Assembly (NCBI RefSeq): GCF_014200435.1
Contig: NZ_JACHBR010000001.1
Coordinates: 2,941,001 to 3,005,000, forward strand
Reading direction: 5' to 3'
Source of the DNA: Sphaerisporangium krabiense
GTDB lineage: Bacteria > Actinomycetota > Actinomycetes > Streptosporangiales > Streptosporangiaceae
DNA: 64,000 bases
The notes beneath the pieces are model-generated. The model did no database searches, was not told the DNA's origin, and saw only the letters and a list, made by a program, of their open reading frames with translations. Position 1 is the first letter of the stretch. Each line of letters starts with the position of its first letter. The position numbers and the translations under genes are program-made. This document shows positions 8,959-18,475 of this stretch, piece by piece.

Positions 8959-9363
8959 ATGGACACCAGAGAAGCGGCCGAGCGCTTCACGCGCACGTGG
9001 GAGCGCGGCTGGGCCGCGCACGACGCCGAGCTCATCGGCGCCCTCTACGCCGAGGACGCCGTCCACCGCTCGATGCCCTTCCGCCCGGTTCACCGAGGAC
9101 GTGCCGGGGTGCTGGAGTACATCCGGTGGTCGTTCGGCGCCGAGCGCGCCGTCGACGTCCGTTTCGGCGCCCCGATCGTGGACGGGGACCGCGCGTTCGC
9201 CGAGTACCGCGCGTTCCTCGTCGAGAGCGACGGCGGCAAGCCGGTCACGCTGGCCGGATGCGTCGTCGTGCGGTTCGGCGCGGACGGGCTCGCGGCGGAG
9301 ACCCGCGACTACTGGCATGTCTCCGACGGCCACCAGGAGCCCGGGGGCGGCCTGTTCCTGTGA
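8959..9363 (+). CDS. SnoaL/NTF2-like protein
   Basis: 134 residues from ATG 8959 (an in-frame ATG at 8941 is alternative; GAGG sits eight bases before 8959). The cone-shaped alpha+beta NTF2-like fold is recognisable from REAAERFTRTWERGWAAHDAELIGALYAEDAVHRS and the later GDRAFAEYRAF and VVVRFGADGLAAETRDYW strands. The family includes small-molecule isomerases and cyclases and many proteins of unknown role; no substrate can be inferred. Confidence 0.8.
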   Translation: MDTREAAERFTRTWERGWAAHDAELIGALYAEDAVHRSMPFRPVHRGRAGVLEYIRWSFGAERAVDVRFGAPIVDGDRAFAEYRAFLVESDGGKPVTLAGCVVVRFGADGLAAETRDYWHVSDGHQEPGGGLFL

Positions 9364-9974
9364 CGGGCCGGTCACGGTCCGGTGACAGATGTGATGTAGG
9401 TGACGTCGTGCGCGTCCCGTCCAGGGGCGCGGACGGCATAGGCTGACGGGGAGTCCCCGGGCAGGTGAACCGCCGGGCGGCGCCCTGTCCACATGCGCCG
9501 CCGCGCGCGGCGGCCTCACGTGTCTCTGTGACGCCGTGGCGTCCAACTCAGGCAGCGCCGGCGCTTTGCGTGGACCAGGTGGGTCAACCACTTGGCTCCT
9601 GTCATCGTGCCGCACTACGCTTTGTCGCAGATCATTCCGCCCTGTGTCCGCGGAGCTTCCTCACATGGAGGTGGCACCGCCATTGACACGGGCGTTGACC
9701 ATGCCAAGCGCATGTCAAGCGCGCTGTGGCTCCGCATATCGTCGGCCGCGCTCGCCGGAACCCGCCGTCCGCCGGACGGTCTGTCCGGCATGGCCGGAGC
9801 CCCCCTTTTCGCTGTCCGGATCGCCGCGCGACTCGGGCTTTTCGGCGTGCTCTCCCGCGCCGTCCGCGAAAAGTGGGACTAGCGTGCCCGATTTCGGGCA
9901 GATGGATGGCGGAAACGCATGCCTCTCCATGAACGCGCCGACGCTGGGGTGAGGGTTCAGCAAGAGGATGGAAT
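9364..9974. other. 611-bp intergenic region upstream of the GAF-ANTAR gene
   Basis: No ORF with convincing start and codon bias was found; a 56-codon frame at 9712-9882 was considered and not called. The stretch contains an imperfect inverted repeat CCAGGTGG (9575-9582) / CCACTTGG (9588-9595) around GTCAA. It should also hold the promoter of the downstream gene. Confidence 0.5.
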
Positions 9975-10679
9975 ATGACACGTATTGATCCTGAGGCCCT
10001 GATAGCAAGCTTGAGGGGCCTGCAGAAGGCCTCGGAGGCCACCGGGGTGGTCCATCATTTGGAACGCATAGTGCGGGTGGTGGACCGCCTGTTCGGCTAC
10101 GCCGGGGCGGGTCTCATGTTCGCCGACGAGGGGAAGACGCTGCGCTACCTCGTCACGACCGACGAGGCCGGCCGCAGTCTGGAGCACGCCCAGGCCGCTC
10201 TCGGACGCGGGCCTTGCGTGTCGGCGTATTTCCACAACACGGCGGTGACCACCCGGGACGTCCAGCGTGACCAGCGCTGGCCGGAACTGGCGCCGCTTCT
10301 TGACTCCCGGGTGCGCGCGGTGGCGGGCGTCCCCGTACGCCTGGGTGACGGGCCGGTGGGCACGCTGAACGTGTACCAGGCGGAACCGCACGATTGGGAG
10401 GAGTCCGACACACAGGCGCTGCTGGCCTACGCGCATGTCATCGAGGAGGTTCTGGCCGCGGCGGTGAAGGCCGAGGAGAAGAGCGCCCTCGCCGACCAGT
10501 TGCAGTACGCGCTGGACTATCGAATCGTGATCGAGCGGGCGATCGGCTACCTCATGGGCAAACACGACCTCACTGCCGCCCAGGCGTTCACGGGCCTGCG
10601 CAAACGCGCCCGCGACAGCCGGCGCCGCGTCGCCGACCTCGCCGCCGAGATCCTCGGCGAACAGGCGCCCCCCGCCTGA
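9975..10679 (+). CDS. GAF-ANTAR sensor/antiterminator protein
   Basis: 234 residues; the start ATG follows AAGAGGATGGAAT. Residues about 20-160 form a GAF domain (GLMFADEGKTLRYLVTTDE, GPCVSAYFHNTAV, RAVAGVPVRLGDGPVGTLNVY). Residues about 175-228 form an ANTAR RNA-binding domain (IVIERAIGYLMGKHDLTAAQAF, ADLAAEILGE). Such proteins bind tandem-hairpin RNAs and prevent transcription termination in response to a signal sensed by GAF. The signal and target RNA are not identifiable; the gene appears monocistronic. Confidence 0.9.
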   Translation: MTRIDPEALIASLRGLQKASEATGVVHHLERIVRVVDRLFGYAGAGLMFADEGKTLRYLVTTDEAGRSLEHAQAALGRGPCVSAYFHNTAVTTRDVQRDQRWPELAPLLDSRVRAVAGVPVRLGDGPVGTLNVYQAEPHDWEESDTQALLAYAHVIEEVLAAAVKAEEKSALADQLQYALDYRIVIERAIGYLMGKHDLTAAQAFTGLRKRARDSRRRVADLAAEILGEQAPPA

Positions 10680-10818
10680 GAGGAAGCCGACCATGATCAC
10701 GCTTCTCCCCCGGGAGGTCCGCGCCGGCCCGCCGGCGGGCCGGCGCGTCAGCCGGGCGCGGGCCGTCCGGCCGGACCCCACGCAGAGCCCCGTCCGATCC
10801 CGGCTACGCTGATCCCTG

Positions 10819-11892
10819 ATGTATCGACTGCTCTTCGCGCAGGTGCTGCGGCGCTTCGACGCCGAGACCATGCACCACATGACCATCCGGGCGCTCCGGC
10901 TCCTGTCCGTCGCCCCGGTGGCCAAGCGGCGCCTGTACCGCCGGTTCGCGCCGCGGGACGAGGCGCTGCGGGTGCAGGCGTTCGGCGTCCACTTCCCGAG
11001 CCCCTTCGGGCTCGCGGCCGGCTTCGACAAGGACGCGGGCTGTGTGGAGGCCCTGGCCGCCTTCGGCTTCGGCCACGTGGAGGTCGGCACCATCACCGCC
11101 CACGCTCAGCCGGGCAACCCCCGCCCCCGGCTGTTCCGGCTGGTCTCCGACCACGCCATCGTCAACCGCATGGGGTTCAACAACGCGGGCGCCGACGCGG
11201 CCGCGCGACGGCTGCGCCGCCCCCGCGGCGTCCCCGCGGTCGTCGGCGTGAACATCGGCAAGACCAAGGTCATCCCGGAGGAGCTGGCCGTGCGCGACTA
11301 CGTCGCGGCCGCCCGCAGGCTCGCGCCGCTGGCCGACTACCTCGTCGTCAACGTCAGCTCACCCAACACCCCGGGCCTGCGCGACTTCCAGGCCGTCGAG
11401 CTGCTCCGGCCGCTGCTGAGGGAAGTAGGGCGGGCGGCCGGGCGCACCCCGCTGCTCGTCAAGATCGCACCTGACCTGGCGGACGAGGACGTCGACGCCG
11501 TCGCGGACCTCGCCGTCGAGATCGGCCTGGCCGGCGTCATCGCCACCAACACCACCATCGGCAGGCAGGGCCTCTCCAAGGCCGACGCCGGCGTGGCCGC
11601 CGAGACCGGCGGCCTGTCCGGCCGTCCGCTCAAGGCCCGCTCGCTGGAGGTCCTGCGCCGGCTCCGCGCCCGCGTGGGCGACCGGGTCACGCTCGTCTCG
11701 GTCGGAGGCGTCGAGAACGTGGACGACGTCTGGGAGCGCCTCCTCGCCGGCGCGACCCTCGTCCAGGGCTACACCGGCTTCGTCTACGAGGGCCCCCTGT
11801 GGGCCTGGCGCATCAACCGCGCCCTCTCCCGCCGCCTGCGCCGCCACGGCTACACCTCGATCCGCGAAGTGATCGGCCGCGTCACCACCTGA
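10819..11892 (+). CDS. pyrD: Dihydroorotate dehydrogenase (quinone), class 2
   Basis: 357 residues. It oxidises dihydroorotate to orotate in pyrimidine synthesis, passing electrons to membrane quinones. Class 2 features are the N-terminal helical extension ([17 protein letters not shown]), FMN/substrate motifs [11 protein letters not shown] and NRMGFNNAG, the catalytic Ser region [12 protein letters not shown], and the FMN phosphate loops [11 protein letters not shown] and [13 protein letters not shown]. The full family length is present. It stands alone rather than in a pyr operon. Confidence 0.95.
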   Translation: MYRLLFAQVLRRFDAETMHHMTIRALRLLSVAPVAKRRLYRRFAPRDEALRVQAFGVHFPSPFGLAAGFDKDAGCVEALAAFGFGHVEVGTITAHAQPGNPRPRLFRLVSDHAIVNRMGFNNAGADAAARRLRRPRGVPAVVGVNIGKTKVIPEELAVRDYVAAARRLAPLADYLVVNVSSPNTPGLRDFQAVELLRPLLREVGRAAGRTPLLVKIAPDLADEDVDAVADLAVEIGLAGVIATNTTIGRQGLSKADAGVAAETGGLSGRPLKARSLEVLRRLRARVGDRVTLVSVGGVENVDDVWERLLAGATLVQGYTGFVYEGPLWAWRINRALSRRLRRHGYTSIREVIGRVTT

Positions 11893-12165
11893 CCCGCCAG
11901 GGCCGCCCGCGAAGGACCCGGAAGACCAGGACCCGGGCCGCCGCCGGAACGGTCCTCGCCGCGCTCGGGCTGTGTGCTCCGGCCGAAGCGTGGCCGGGGG
12001 CGTCCCGCATCGTGTGGGAGGGGAGCCGGTCGGCGCCGGACGATCCGGGCGGCCGTGCCCCGGACTCCCCGCCTCGTACGCGATGGGGCCTTCCCCTCGT
12101 GTGCGCCATGGGCGTACCCACAGGTTGTGGACGAAGGGGGCCGGCGGGTGAGGGCGGTGCGGGGG

Positions 12166-12585
12166 TCAATCGCAGGGGAGGCCGAGTTGGTCGCGGAGTT
12201 GTAGCTGGTCGAAGTAGAGGCGGAGGCTGACGATGAGGCCGTTCTCGACCGTGGTGAGGTAGAAGCAGCGCAGTGATATCGGGCGGTGGGTCGCCTGTAC
12301 CACGCGGCCGCCGGGTGTCCGGTACGGCCCCAGATGGGTGCCCTGCATCAGCAGCTCGTCGATCGCCGTGTCGCCGTCGTCGAACGACTCCATGACGTTG
12401 GTGCGGACGTCCGGGAACGCCTCCCAGAACTCCTCGATGACCGAGGCGAGCTCCTCGCACCCCTGCGTCACGCAGTCGGGGCTGATGGTCACCCCCTCAG
12501 GGCTCAGCTCGCGCAGGAGGGCGTCCATGTCGTGGGCGTTGAACGCGGCGATGTACCGGTCGTGTACCTGCCGTGCCTCGGTCAT
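12166..12585 (-). CDS. SnoaL-like polyketide cyclase/ester cyclase family protein
   Basis: 139 residues. The opening MTEARQVHDRYIAAFNAHDMDALLRELSPEG and the later TNVMESFDDGDTAIDELLMQGTHLG pattern, then a strand pair ending in FDQLQLRDQLG, match the SnoaL-like NTF2 fold. The HDMD helix end and the G-T-H-x-G motif are typical of the ester-cyclase subgroup, but neighbours give no biosynthetic context, so it may simply be a small-molecule-binding NTF2 protein. Confidence 0.8.
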   Translation of the reverse strand: MTEARQVHDRYIAAFNAHDMDALLRELSPEGVTISPDCVTQGCEELASVIEEFWEAFPDVRTNVMESFDDGDTAIDELLMQGTHLGPYRTPGGRVVQATHRPISLRCFYLTTVENGLIVSLRLYFDQLQLRDQLGLPCD

Positions 12586-12681
12586 GGCGTCGCCCTCCTC
12601 GTAGGCGGATGCGCGAGAGGCGGCCGCGACGCTGGGCGCCTTCTCTCCCCCTCTACCCAGGGCGGATCGCGGGCGTGCCGA

Positions 12682-14394
12682 TCAAGCGAGGCTCGGGCGG
12701 GTGGAGTCGGCGTCGTGGGCGAGTTCCTCCACGTGGCGCATGATGTCGCGGACCTTGACCTCGCCCGGGTGATGGGCGCGCAGACCCGTGCCGCCGCGCT
12801 GCCAGGGGTGGGGGCCCGCGAGCGGGCGGTACTCGACCCCGTAGGCGTCCAGCCGGGCCAGGTGGGCGGGCAGGGCGGTGGTGAACCCGTCGGCGTCGCC
12901 GGACCAGGTGAGCTGGGCGAGGGCGCAGCCGCGCGGCCAGGCACGGTAGTCGAGGGCGCGGCCGTCGGGGATGCGCTCGGTCCAGAGCTGGAACTGCGCG
13001 CCGAGCACGCGCGACGCCTCCTCGGGCGTGAGGGACCCCGGCACGGTCTCGAAGGCCAGGACGTCGTCCAGGGTGGTCGCGTCGCCGATCGCCAGGGGCT
13101 CCTCGGAGGAGGACGCCTCGGCGTAGTCGAAGTACAGCGGGAAGACCGGCGTCGCCACGATGTCGTGGCCGGCGGCCACCGCGCGCCGCCCGACCGGCAT
13201 GCCGCGCCAGGGCATGACGATCGTGTCCTCGCGCAGGCGGCCGCTCACGAACGCCTCGTCCCACACGACCGCGCGTGACCCGTGCTCGGCCAGGACGTCG
13301 GCCAGCCTGCGCAGGAACCAGGCGTGCAGGTCGGCGGGCGCGTCGAGCCCGAGCGAGCGCTGGTAGGCCGTGATCTCCTCGGACGCCGCCCAGTCGTCGA
13401 GCACGCACTCGTCGCCGCCGATGTGGAAGTACGGCACCGAGCCGAGCGCCTCGATGACCTCGGAGAACACCGTGGCCAGGAAGTCGACGGTCTCGGGCAG
13501 CGGCGACATGATGACGGGCGAGATGCCCCAGCGGTCCAGGACCTCGACGGGCTTGGACCGGTCCGCGCCGAGGTGCGGGTACGCCGCCACGATCGCGGAG
13601 GCGTGGCCCGGCACGTCGATCTCGGGGACGACGGTGACCGCGCGGGCGCGGGCGTAGGCGGCGATCTCCGCGAGGTCGGCCAGGGTGTAGTAGCCGCCGT
13701 GCGGCGTGCCGTCGAAGCCCTCCGGGCCCTCGCGGTAGGGCTTGGTGGTGGTCTGCGCCCGGTGGGAACCGACCTCGTGGAGCAGCGGGTAGGCCCGGCT
13801 CTCGACCCGCCAGCCCTGGTCGTCGACCAGGTGCAGGTGCAGGCGGTTGAGCTTGTGCGCGGCGAGCAGGTCGATCATGCGCAGCACTTCGCGCTTGGGC
13901 ATGAAGTGCCGGGCGACGTCCAGGTGGGCGCCCCGCCACGGGAAGCGAGGGGAGTCCTCGACGCGGCCGCACGGGACGGTCCAGCGGACCCCGGGGACGG
14001 CCGTGGACCGGAACGCCTCGGGTGGAAGCAGTTGCCGCAGGGTCTGGCCCGCGTAGAGCGCGCCCGCGGCGTCGCCCGCGGTGATCCGGACGGCCTCAGA
14101 AGTCACTGTGAGGGCGTAACTTTCCGGCCCAAGGCCTTCATCCCGCTCGACGGTGATCGCCCCGGAAAGCGGCTCTGAGGCCCCGCCGGAGGTGGATCGC
14201 GGGGCTTCCCGCGCCTCGTCCGCGACGGACCCCGCCCCGGGAGCCGCGTACCGGAGGTCGAGCACGGCCAGCGCCAGCCGCACTCCGTCCACAAGATCGG
14301 ACGGACCGGACACCACGGCTCGCGGGACGAACTCAAACGAACCGGAACCCTGATCGACGAGACGCGGACGCGGGATGAGGTCACTCATATCCAC
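12682..14394 (-). CDS. Beta-N-acetylhexosaminidase, glycoside hydrolase family 20
   Basis: 570 residues from GTG 14394 (ATG 14388 is equally possible). An N-terminal GH20b-type domain (about 1-145) precedes the TIM barrel starting RGAHLDVARHFMPKREVLRMID. The catalytic Asp328-Glu329 pair lies in HIGGDEC; HLHLVDDQGWR and VPEIDVPGHA are other barrel signatures. The family releases terminal GlcNAc/GalNAc by substrate-assisted catalysis. No signal peptide is seen, so it is probably cytoplasmic, acting on imported chito-oligosaccharides or wall fragments. The neighbouring amidase gene supports a wall-turnover setting. Confidence 0.9.
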   Translation of the reverse strand: MDMSDLIPRPRLVDQGSGSFEFVPRAVVSGPSDLVDGVRLALAVLDLRYAAPGAGSVADEAREAPRSTSGGASEPLSGAITVERDEGLGPESYALTVTSEAVRITAGDAAGALYAGQTLRQLLPPEAFRSTAVPGVRWTVPCGRVEDSPRFPWRGAHLDVARHFMPKREVLRMIDLLAAHKLNRLHLHLVDDQGWRVESRAYPLLHEVGSHRAQTTTKPYREGPEGFDGTPHGGYYTLADLAEIAAYARARAVTVVPEIDVPGHASAIVAAYPHLGADRSKPVEVLDRWGISPVIMSPLPETVDFLATVFSEVIEALGSVPYFHIGGDECVLDDWAASEEITAYQRSLGLDAPADLHAWFLRRLADVLAEHGSRAVVWDEAFVSGRLREDTIVMPWRGMPVGRRAVAAGHDIVATPVFPLYFDYAEASSSEEPLAIGDATTLDDVLAFETVPGSLTPEEASRVLGAQFQLWTERIPDGRALDYRAWPRGCALAQLTWSGDADGFTTALPAHLARLDAYGVEYRPLAGPHPWQRGGTGLRAHHPGEVKVRDIMRHVEELAHDADSTRPSLA

Positions 14395-14496
14395 AGCTCA
14401 TCCCAAAAGCCTCCGCCCGAGCAATGCCACCACGATCAAATGCTGCATCTTGGAACGATCTTCCGAAGTCCGGCCCGCTGGCGCGACGCCGGTCGG

Positions 14497-15348
14497 TCAG
14501 GTCAGGTAGTTCTCCAGCCCCTCGACCAGGGAGGCGGCGATGCGCTGGCGGAAGGACGGGTCCTTCAGCTTGGCGGCGTCGCGCGGGTTGCGCATGTTCC
14601 CGGTCTCGATGAAGACCTTGGGCACGGTCGACAGGTTCAGGCCGCCGAGGTCGCTGCGGTAGTCGAGCGCGTCCTTCCCGATGTAGGTCGAGTACGGGAT
14701 GCCGGTGCCGGACTTGTAGGCGTCCCGCAGCGCGAGCCCGAGCTTGGCGGACTTGCCCACCACCGGGTCGACCGGGCCGCCGATCTTCTTCGGCATGATC
14801 ACGTGAAAGCCCCTGGCCGAGGCCGGGGCGCCGTCGGCGTGGACGGAGATCGCCGCGTTGGCGTGCGCCTTGTTGCCGATGGCGGCGCGCTGGGTGATGC
14901 ACGGGCCGACGCCGGAGTTGTCGGCGCGGGTCAGCTTGACCGTCGCGCCCTTGGCCTTCAGCAGCTTGACCATGCGGTTGGCGACGTCCCAGGTGAACGC
15001 GGCCTCGGAGTAGCCGTCGTTGGTCGCGGTGCCCGTGGTGTCGCAGGGCTTCCACTCGGTGAGGACGTTCACCTTCTTGTTGACGACCTCGGGGTGGCGG
15101 TAGTTGCCGCCGTTGTGGCCGGGGTCGATCACGATGACCTTGCCGGCGAGCGGCTCGGCCGGGGTGGGACTGGCGGCGGCGGCCGCGCGGACCTCGGTCG
15201 AGGGGGCGCGCTCGGGCACGCCGCTCTTGGCGTCGGCGGCACGCGGGGAGGCGGCGCCTTGGGCCCCGGAGGCGGAGACGGCCCCGCAGGCCGTGGCGCC
15301 CAGCCCGCACAAGGCCAGGAGCCCGGCGGCCAGTGCTCGACTGGTCAC
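14497..15348 (-). CDS. N-acetylmuramoyl-L-alanine amidase (Amidase_3), probable lipoprotein
   Basis: 283 residues from GTG 15348, with AAGGGG seven bases upstream. The signal sequence ends in LGATAC-G, an acceptable lipobox, so surface anchoring is likely. A Ser/Ala/Pro linker leads to the zinc amidase domain: IDPGHNGG (His ligand), a Glu ligand in DGYSEAAFTWDVANRM, ISVHADGA (His ligand) and the catalytic Glu in VFIETGNMRN. It cleaves the lactyl-L-Ala bond of peptidoglycan; the architecture resembles mycobacterial Rv3717-type amidases. Confidence 0.88.
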   Translation of the reverse strand: MTSRALAAGLLALCGLGATACGAVSASGAQGAASPRAADAKSGVPERAPSTEVRAAAAASPTPAEPLAGKVIVIDPGHNGGNYRHPEVVNKKVNVLTEWKPCDTTGTATNDGYSEAAFTWDVANRMVKLLKAKGATVKLTRADNSGVGPCITQRAAIGNKAHANAAISVHADGAPASARGFHVIMPKKIGGPVDPVVGKSAKLGLALRDAYKSGTGIPYSTYIGKDALDYRSDLGGLNLSTVPKVFIETGNMRNPRDAAKLKDPSFRQRIAASLVEGLENYLT

Positions 15349-15498
15349 GTTGATCCCCTTCGCAGACGACGTCTCGGCTTTCAACCTACGTGTACCGGAG
15401 AGGTGACCCGGCCGTTGTCCACAGAAAGCGAGAGCCCCGGGAAGTCGTCCACAGGCGCGAAGGGGTCGCGGGACCGGTCCACGACCGGCCCCGGAAGA

Positions 15499-15747
15499 TC
15501 ACCAGGCGGGCTCGCCGAGATCCTGCCGCTGGAGCAGGGCGGCCAGCTCGCGGGCGTCCTCGGCGTCCAGGCCGAGGACGACGCGGGGGCGTCCCCAGGG
15601 ATGGTCGATCGAGTGGGCGACATAGCTGGCGACGGACTCGGTGGTCCCCTCGTCGTCCTTGCCGCGGGTGGCCCGCCAGTGCGCCCAGGCACGTTCGAGC
15701 TCGGCCGCGGCGCGCTGGGCGCACGACACCAGTTCCGGATCACGCAT
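15499..15747 (-). CDS. Small conserved hypothetical protein
   Basis: 82 residues from ATG 15747, with GGGGG six bases upstream. It is an all-helical, charged soluble protein (RDPELVSCAQRAAAELERAW, DEGTTESVASYVAHSIDHPWG, LDAEDARELAALLQRQ). No known domain is recognised. It lies alone between the amidase and the LacI regulator on the same strand. Confidence 0.65.
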   Translation of the reverse strand: MRDPELVSCAQRAAAELERAWAHWRATRGKDDEGTTESVASYVAHSIDHPWGRPRVVLGLDAEDARELAALLQRQDLGEPAW

Positions 15748-15912
15748 GTCCAACCCCCAGGTCAGGCACCGGCCGCCTGGCCCGGCGGGCATCGCCTGCC
15801 CGCCCGCCGCCCCCACGACAAGCGAGCGTCCCGGCTAAGGTCCGGCACGCCGGAGGGCCGGCGCCATGGCACGAGTCAACACGGGCGCGGCGCCGATCCC
15901 GTGCATGTTGAC

Positions 15913-17016
15913 CTACCCTTGGGGATCACTTGGAGCCGGGCCGGTGCTGTGCCGCACGACCAGCTTTGGTGTGACCTGCCGTAATCTGCCCACCTTCGCG
16001 GGGTCGCCGATGCGGTCGCTCAGCAGCGCCGCCGCCGACCGCCCCATGGCCCTGCGGGGCTGGTCGAGGCTGGTCAGCGAGATGTGGTGGACGGCGGCAA
16101 GGTGCGTGTTGTCGTACCCCACCACCGACAGGTCCTCGGGGACGCGCAGTCCGAGCTCGCTCGCCGCCACGAGCACCCCGAGGGCGACGACGTCGTTGGC
16201 CGCGAAGATCGCCGTGGGCCGGGGGTCACGTTCCAACAGCGCGCGTGCCGCCCGCCTGCCGCCTTCTTCGGTGAAGTCGCCGTGCTCGACCATGATGTGC
16301 GGCGCCAGCCCGTGCCTGCGCATCGCCATCAGGTATCCGTCGCAGCGGAACCGCGCCGAGGACGAGGGCGTGCCCTCGATGTGGGCGATGCGCCGGTGCC
16401 CGAGCTCGACCAGGTGGTCGACCGCGAGCCTGGCGCCGAGCTGGTCGTCGTCCACGACGATGTCCACGCTCTCCAGCTCGACGTCGCGCTCCCCGACCAC
16501 CACCGTGGGGGTGTAGGCGGCGGCCTCGGCCAGCGTCTCGCTGGAGGGGGCCACGCCGAGCAGCACGAGGCCGTCGACCCGGAGCTCCAGGAAGGCCTCG
16601 ACGGCCTCCTCCTCGAACGCGGGGTCCCAGCGCCCGCTCCCGATCAGCAGCCGCAGCCCGTCACCGTGCAGGCTCTCCTGGAGTCCGTCCAGGAACTCGG
16701 CGTAGAAAGGGTTGTGCAGGTCGGCGACCAGCGCCCCGACCAGGTGGGTGCGGCCTTCGACCAGGCTGCGCGCCACCGCGTTGGGCCGGTAGCCGAGCTC
16801 CCTCGCCGCCTGGAGCACCGCTTCGCGGCGGTGTTCGCTGACGTGCGGGGACCCTCGCAGCACCAAGGACACCAGCGACTTTGAGACGCCCGCGCGTTCT
16901 GCAACGTTCCGAATCGTCGGCCGGGGACGCGGTCCGTGCGCGTCGCCGAGCACGTGCTCGGCCGGGCCGACCTCGGATCGGTACCGGGCGGTCGTCTGGA
17001 TGGACGGTCCTGACAT
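15913..17016 (-). CDS. LacI-family transcriptional regulator
   Basis: 367 residues from ATG 17016, with GGGGAG just upstream. The LacI HTH sits unusually far in, at about residues 33-80 (PTIRNVAERAGVSKSLVSLVLRG...RREAVLQAARELGYRPNAVARSL), after a 32-residue unstructured N-tail. The periplasmic-binding-like effector domain follows (VGALVADLHNPFYAEFLDG, AIFAANDVVALG, SVVGYDNTHLAAVHHISLTSLDQP). Such proteins respond to sugars. No sugar-utilisation gene is adjacent, so the regulon is elsewhere or unknown. Confidence 0.92.
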   Translation of the reverse strand: MSGPSIQTTARYRSEVGPAEHVLGDAHGPRPRPTIRNVAERAGVSKSLVSLVLRGSPHVSEHRREAVLQAARELGYRPNAVARSLVEGRTHLVGALVADLHNPFYAEFLDGLQESLHGDGLRLLIGSGRWDPAFEEEAVEAFLELRVDGLVLLGVAPSSETLAEAAAYTPTVVVGERDVELESVDIVVDDDQLGARLAVDHLVELGHRRIAHIEGTPSSSARFRCDGYLMAMRRHGLAPHIMVEHGDFTEEGGRRAARALLERDPRPTAIFAANDVVALGVLVAASELGLRVPEDLSVVGYDNTHLAAVHHISLTSLDQPRRAMGRSAAALLSDRIGDPAKVGRLRQVTPKLVVRHSTGPAPSDPQG

Positions 17017-17142
17017 GGTTCTCCCCACGCTGAGTGGATGTGCACCTGTCAGACCAAACGATCGAGTCGCGCGAAGGGTACGGGTGTTTGTGCGCCTCGC
17101 TGGATGGTCCTCGGGGCCGCCCTTATTGGGCACGCCCTCAGA

Positions 17143-17158
17143 TAGTGTGCGGATTGTG
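17143..17158 (+). promoter_or_regulatory. -10 box of a probable leaderless TetR gene
   Basis: TAGTGT (17143-17148) lies seven bases before GTG 17156, and there is no Shine-Dalgarno sequence. Transcription would start at or next to the start codon. This supports the chosen start of the TetR gene. Confidence 0.4.
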
Positions 17159-17836
17159 GGTGCGACATCAAGGGCCCCAGGTGAGCGCGAAGATTCGGGT
17201 AGGGGTGGCACGCGCCGGGCACGTCGCCGGCTGAGCGTGGACCGCCGTCGCGAGGAGTTGTTGGCCGCGGCGCTGGAACTCTTCAGCAAGTACGACGCCG
17301 AGGACGTCTCGATCGACGACGTCGCCGCGGCGGCGGGCGCGTCCCGGGCGCTGGTGTACCACTACTTCGGGGGAAAGCAGGAGCTGTACGTCGCCGCCCT
17401 GCGCAGCGCGGCGGTGGAGCTGGAGGCGCGGCTCCGTCCGTCCGGGGACGGCGCGGTGATCGAGGAGCTGCGGGCGGGCCTCGCCCGGTACTTCGACTTC
17501 GTGGAGGACCACGCGGCGGGGTTCGCGGCCCTGCTGCGCGGCGGCCCGGCCAACCGCGCCGGCGAGGTCGGAGAGATCATCGAGGGCGTCCGGCGGCGCC
17601 TCGTCAAGATGATCATGGGGCGGATGCGCGTCGACGACCCGAGCCCGGCGCTGCGTGTCACGCTGAGGTCCTGGATCGCGTGCGTCGAGACGGCGGGCCT
17701 GGACTGGCTGGAGAGCCGCGACGTGGACCGCGGGGTGCTGGAGCGCCTGCTGGTGGAACAGATGGTGGCCCTGCTCGGCGTGGCGGCCCGCCATGACGGG
17801 CGTGTCGAGGGGCTGGTCGCCGACTTCGGACGGTGA
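17156..17836 (+). CDS. TetR-family transcriptional regulator
   Basis: About 226 residues from GTG 17156 (GTG 17235 is an alternative that trims a disordered Arg-rich tail). The HTH is RREELLAAALELFSKYDAEDVSIDDVAAAAGASRALVYHYFGGKQELYVAAL. A helical ligand domain follows, with ARYFDFVEDHAAGFAALLRGG, a region conserved in a widespread actinobacterial TetR subgroup. It is divergent from the LacI gene. The target is not evident. Confidence 0.85.
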   Translation: MGATSRAPGEREDSGRGGTRRARRRLSVDRRREELLAAALELFSKYDAEDVSIDDVAAAAGASRALVYHYFGGKQELYVAALRSAAVELEARLRPSGDGAVIEELRAGLARYFDFVEDHAAGFAALLRGGPANRAGEVGEIIEGVRRRLVKMIMGRMRVDDPSPALRVTLRSWIACVETAGLDWLESRDVDRGVLERLLVEQMVALLGVAARHDGRVEGLVADFGR

Positions 17837-18271
17837 CCGCCGCGAGGGTCACCCGCCGTGACGCCGCCTCCGGAAGGCGATCCGTGACGCTTTCCCGCGA
17901 GGTGTGGCGTGGTGGTGACGTCTTCGTACCGCCGCGGCCGGTCCGGCCGCGGGTGGACATCCGCGGCACGCCGCCCCGGGCGGCGGATAGGGCCACCGTG
18001 CGGTGGAGGCCCTAGATCCGTTATCCACCGGGACTGTCCGCATGGCTTCTGTGGGCCGGCGCCGGGCGGGCGGCGCCTCCCACGCCAATCCCCATGACCT
18101 TGTCGCGACGTTCGCGGCGTTGGCGATGTCCGCGACCCTTGGACGTACGGCGGGACGTTGCCCTCCGTCATCCCCGGGACGCCCCCACGCGGCCATGGGT
18201 GTGGTGGACGCGCTCACATACGGGACGCGAGCGCGCCGGTTCTCCCCCCTAGGTCCTTGACGGTTCCCGCG
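17837..18271. other. Intergenic region downstream of TetR and of bldC
   Basis: A 435-bp gap between convergent genes. It is GC-rich with no ORF of convincing start or bias, and no tRNA or long repeat was seen. Confidence 0.45.
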
Positions 18272-18475
18272 TCACTCCGAACGCTGCTGCGGGATGCCCG
18301 CGAGCAGCGCACGGACCTCGGTCTCCCGGTACCGCCGGTGACCGCCAAGGGTGCGGATGGACGTCAACTTGCCCGCCTTCGCCCACCGAGTAACGGTCTT
18401 GGGGTCGACGCGGAACATGGTGGCGACCTCCGCCGGGGTGAGCAGTGGCTCGGCCTCGGGTGTACGAGCTGACAT
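18272..18475 (-). CDS. bldC: BldC, MerR-like developmental DNA-binding protein
   Basis: 67 residues, the family's usual size. A single winged-HTH, LLTPAEVATMFRVDPKTVTRWAKAGKLTSIRTLGGHRRYRETEVRALL, is essentially the BldC signature. BldC binds direct repeats as head-to-tail oligomers and delays the onset of development in Streptomyces. Its location beside an amino-acid dehydrogenase and purM/purF matches the conserved actinobacterial neighbourhood. It has a long own upstream region. Confidence 0.95.
   Translation of the reverse strand: MSARTPEAEPLLTPAEVATMFRVDPKTVTRWAKAGKLTSIRTLGGHRRYRETEVRALLAGIPQQRSE

Noticed and set aside
9712..9882. Possible 56-residue ORF in the gap before the GAF-ANTAR gene
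   Set aside because: No ribosome-binding site, only moderate third-position GC and no family resemblance.
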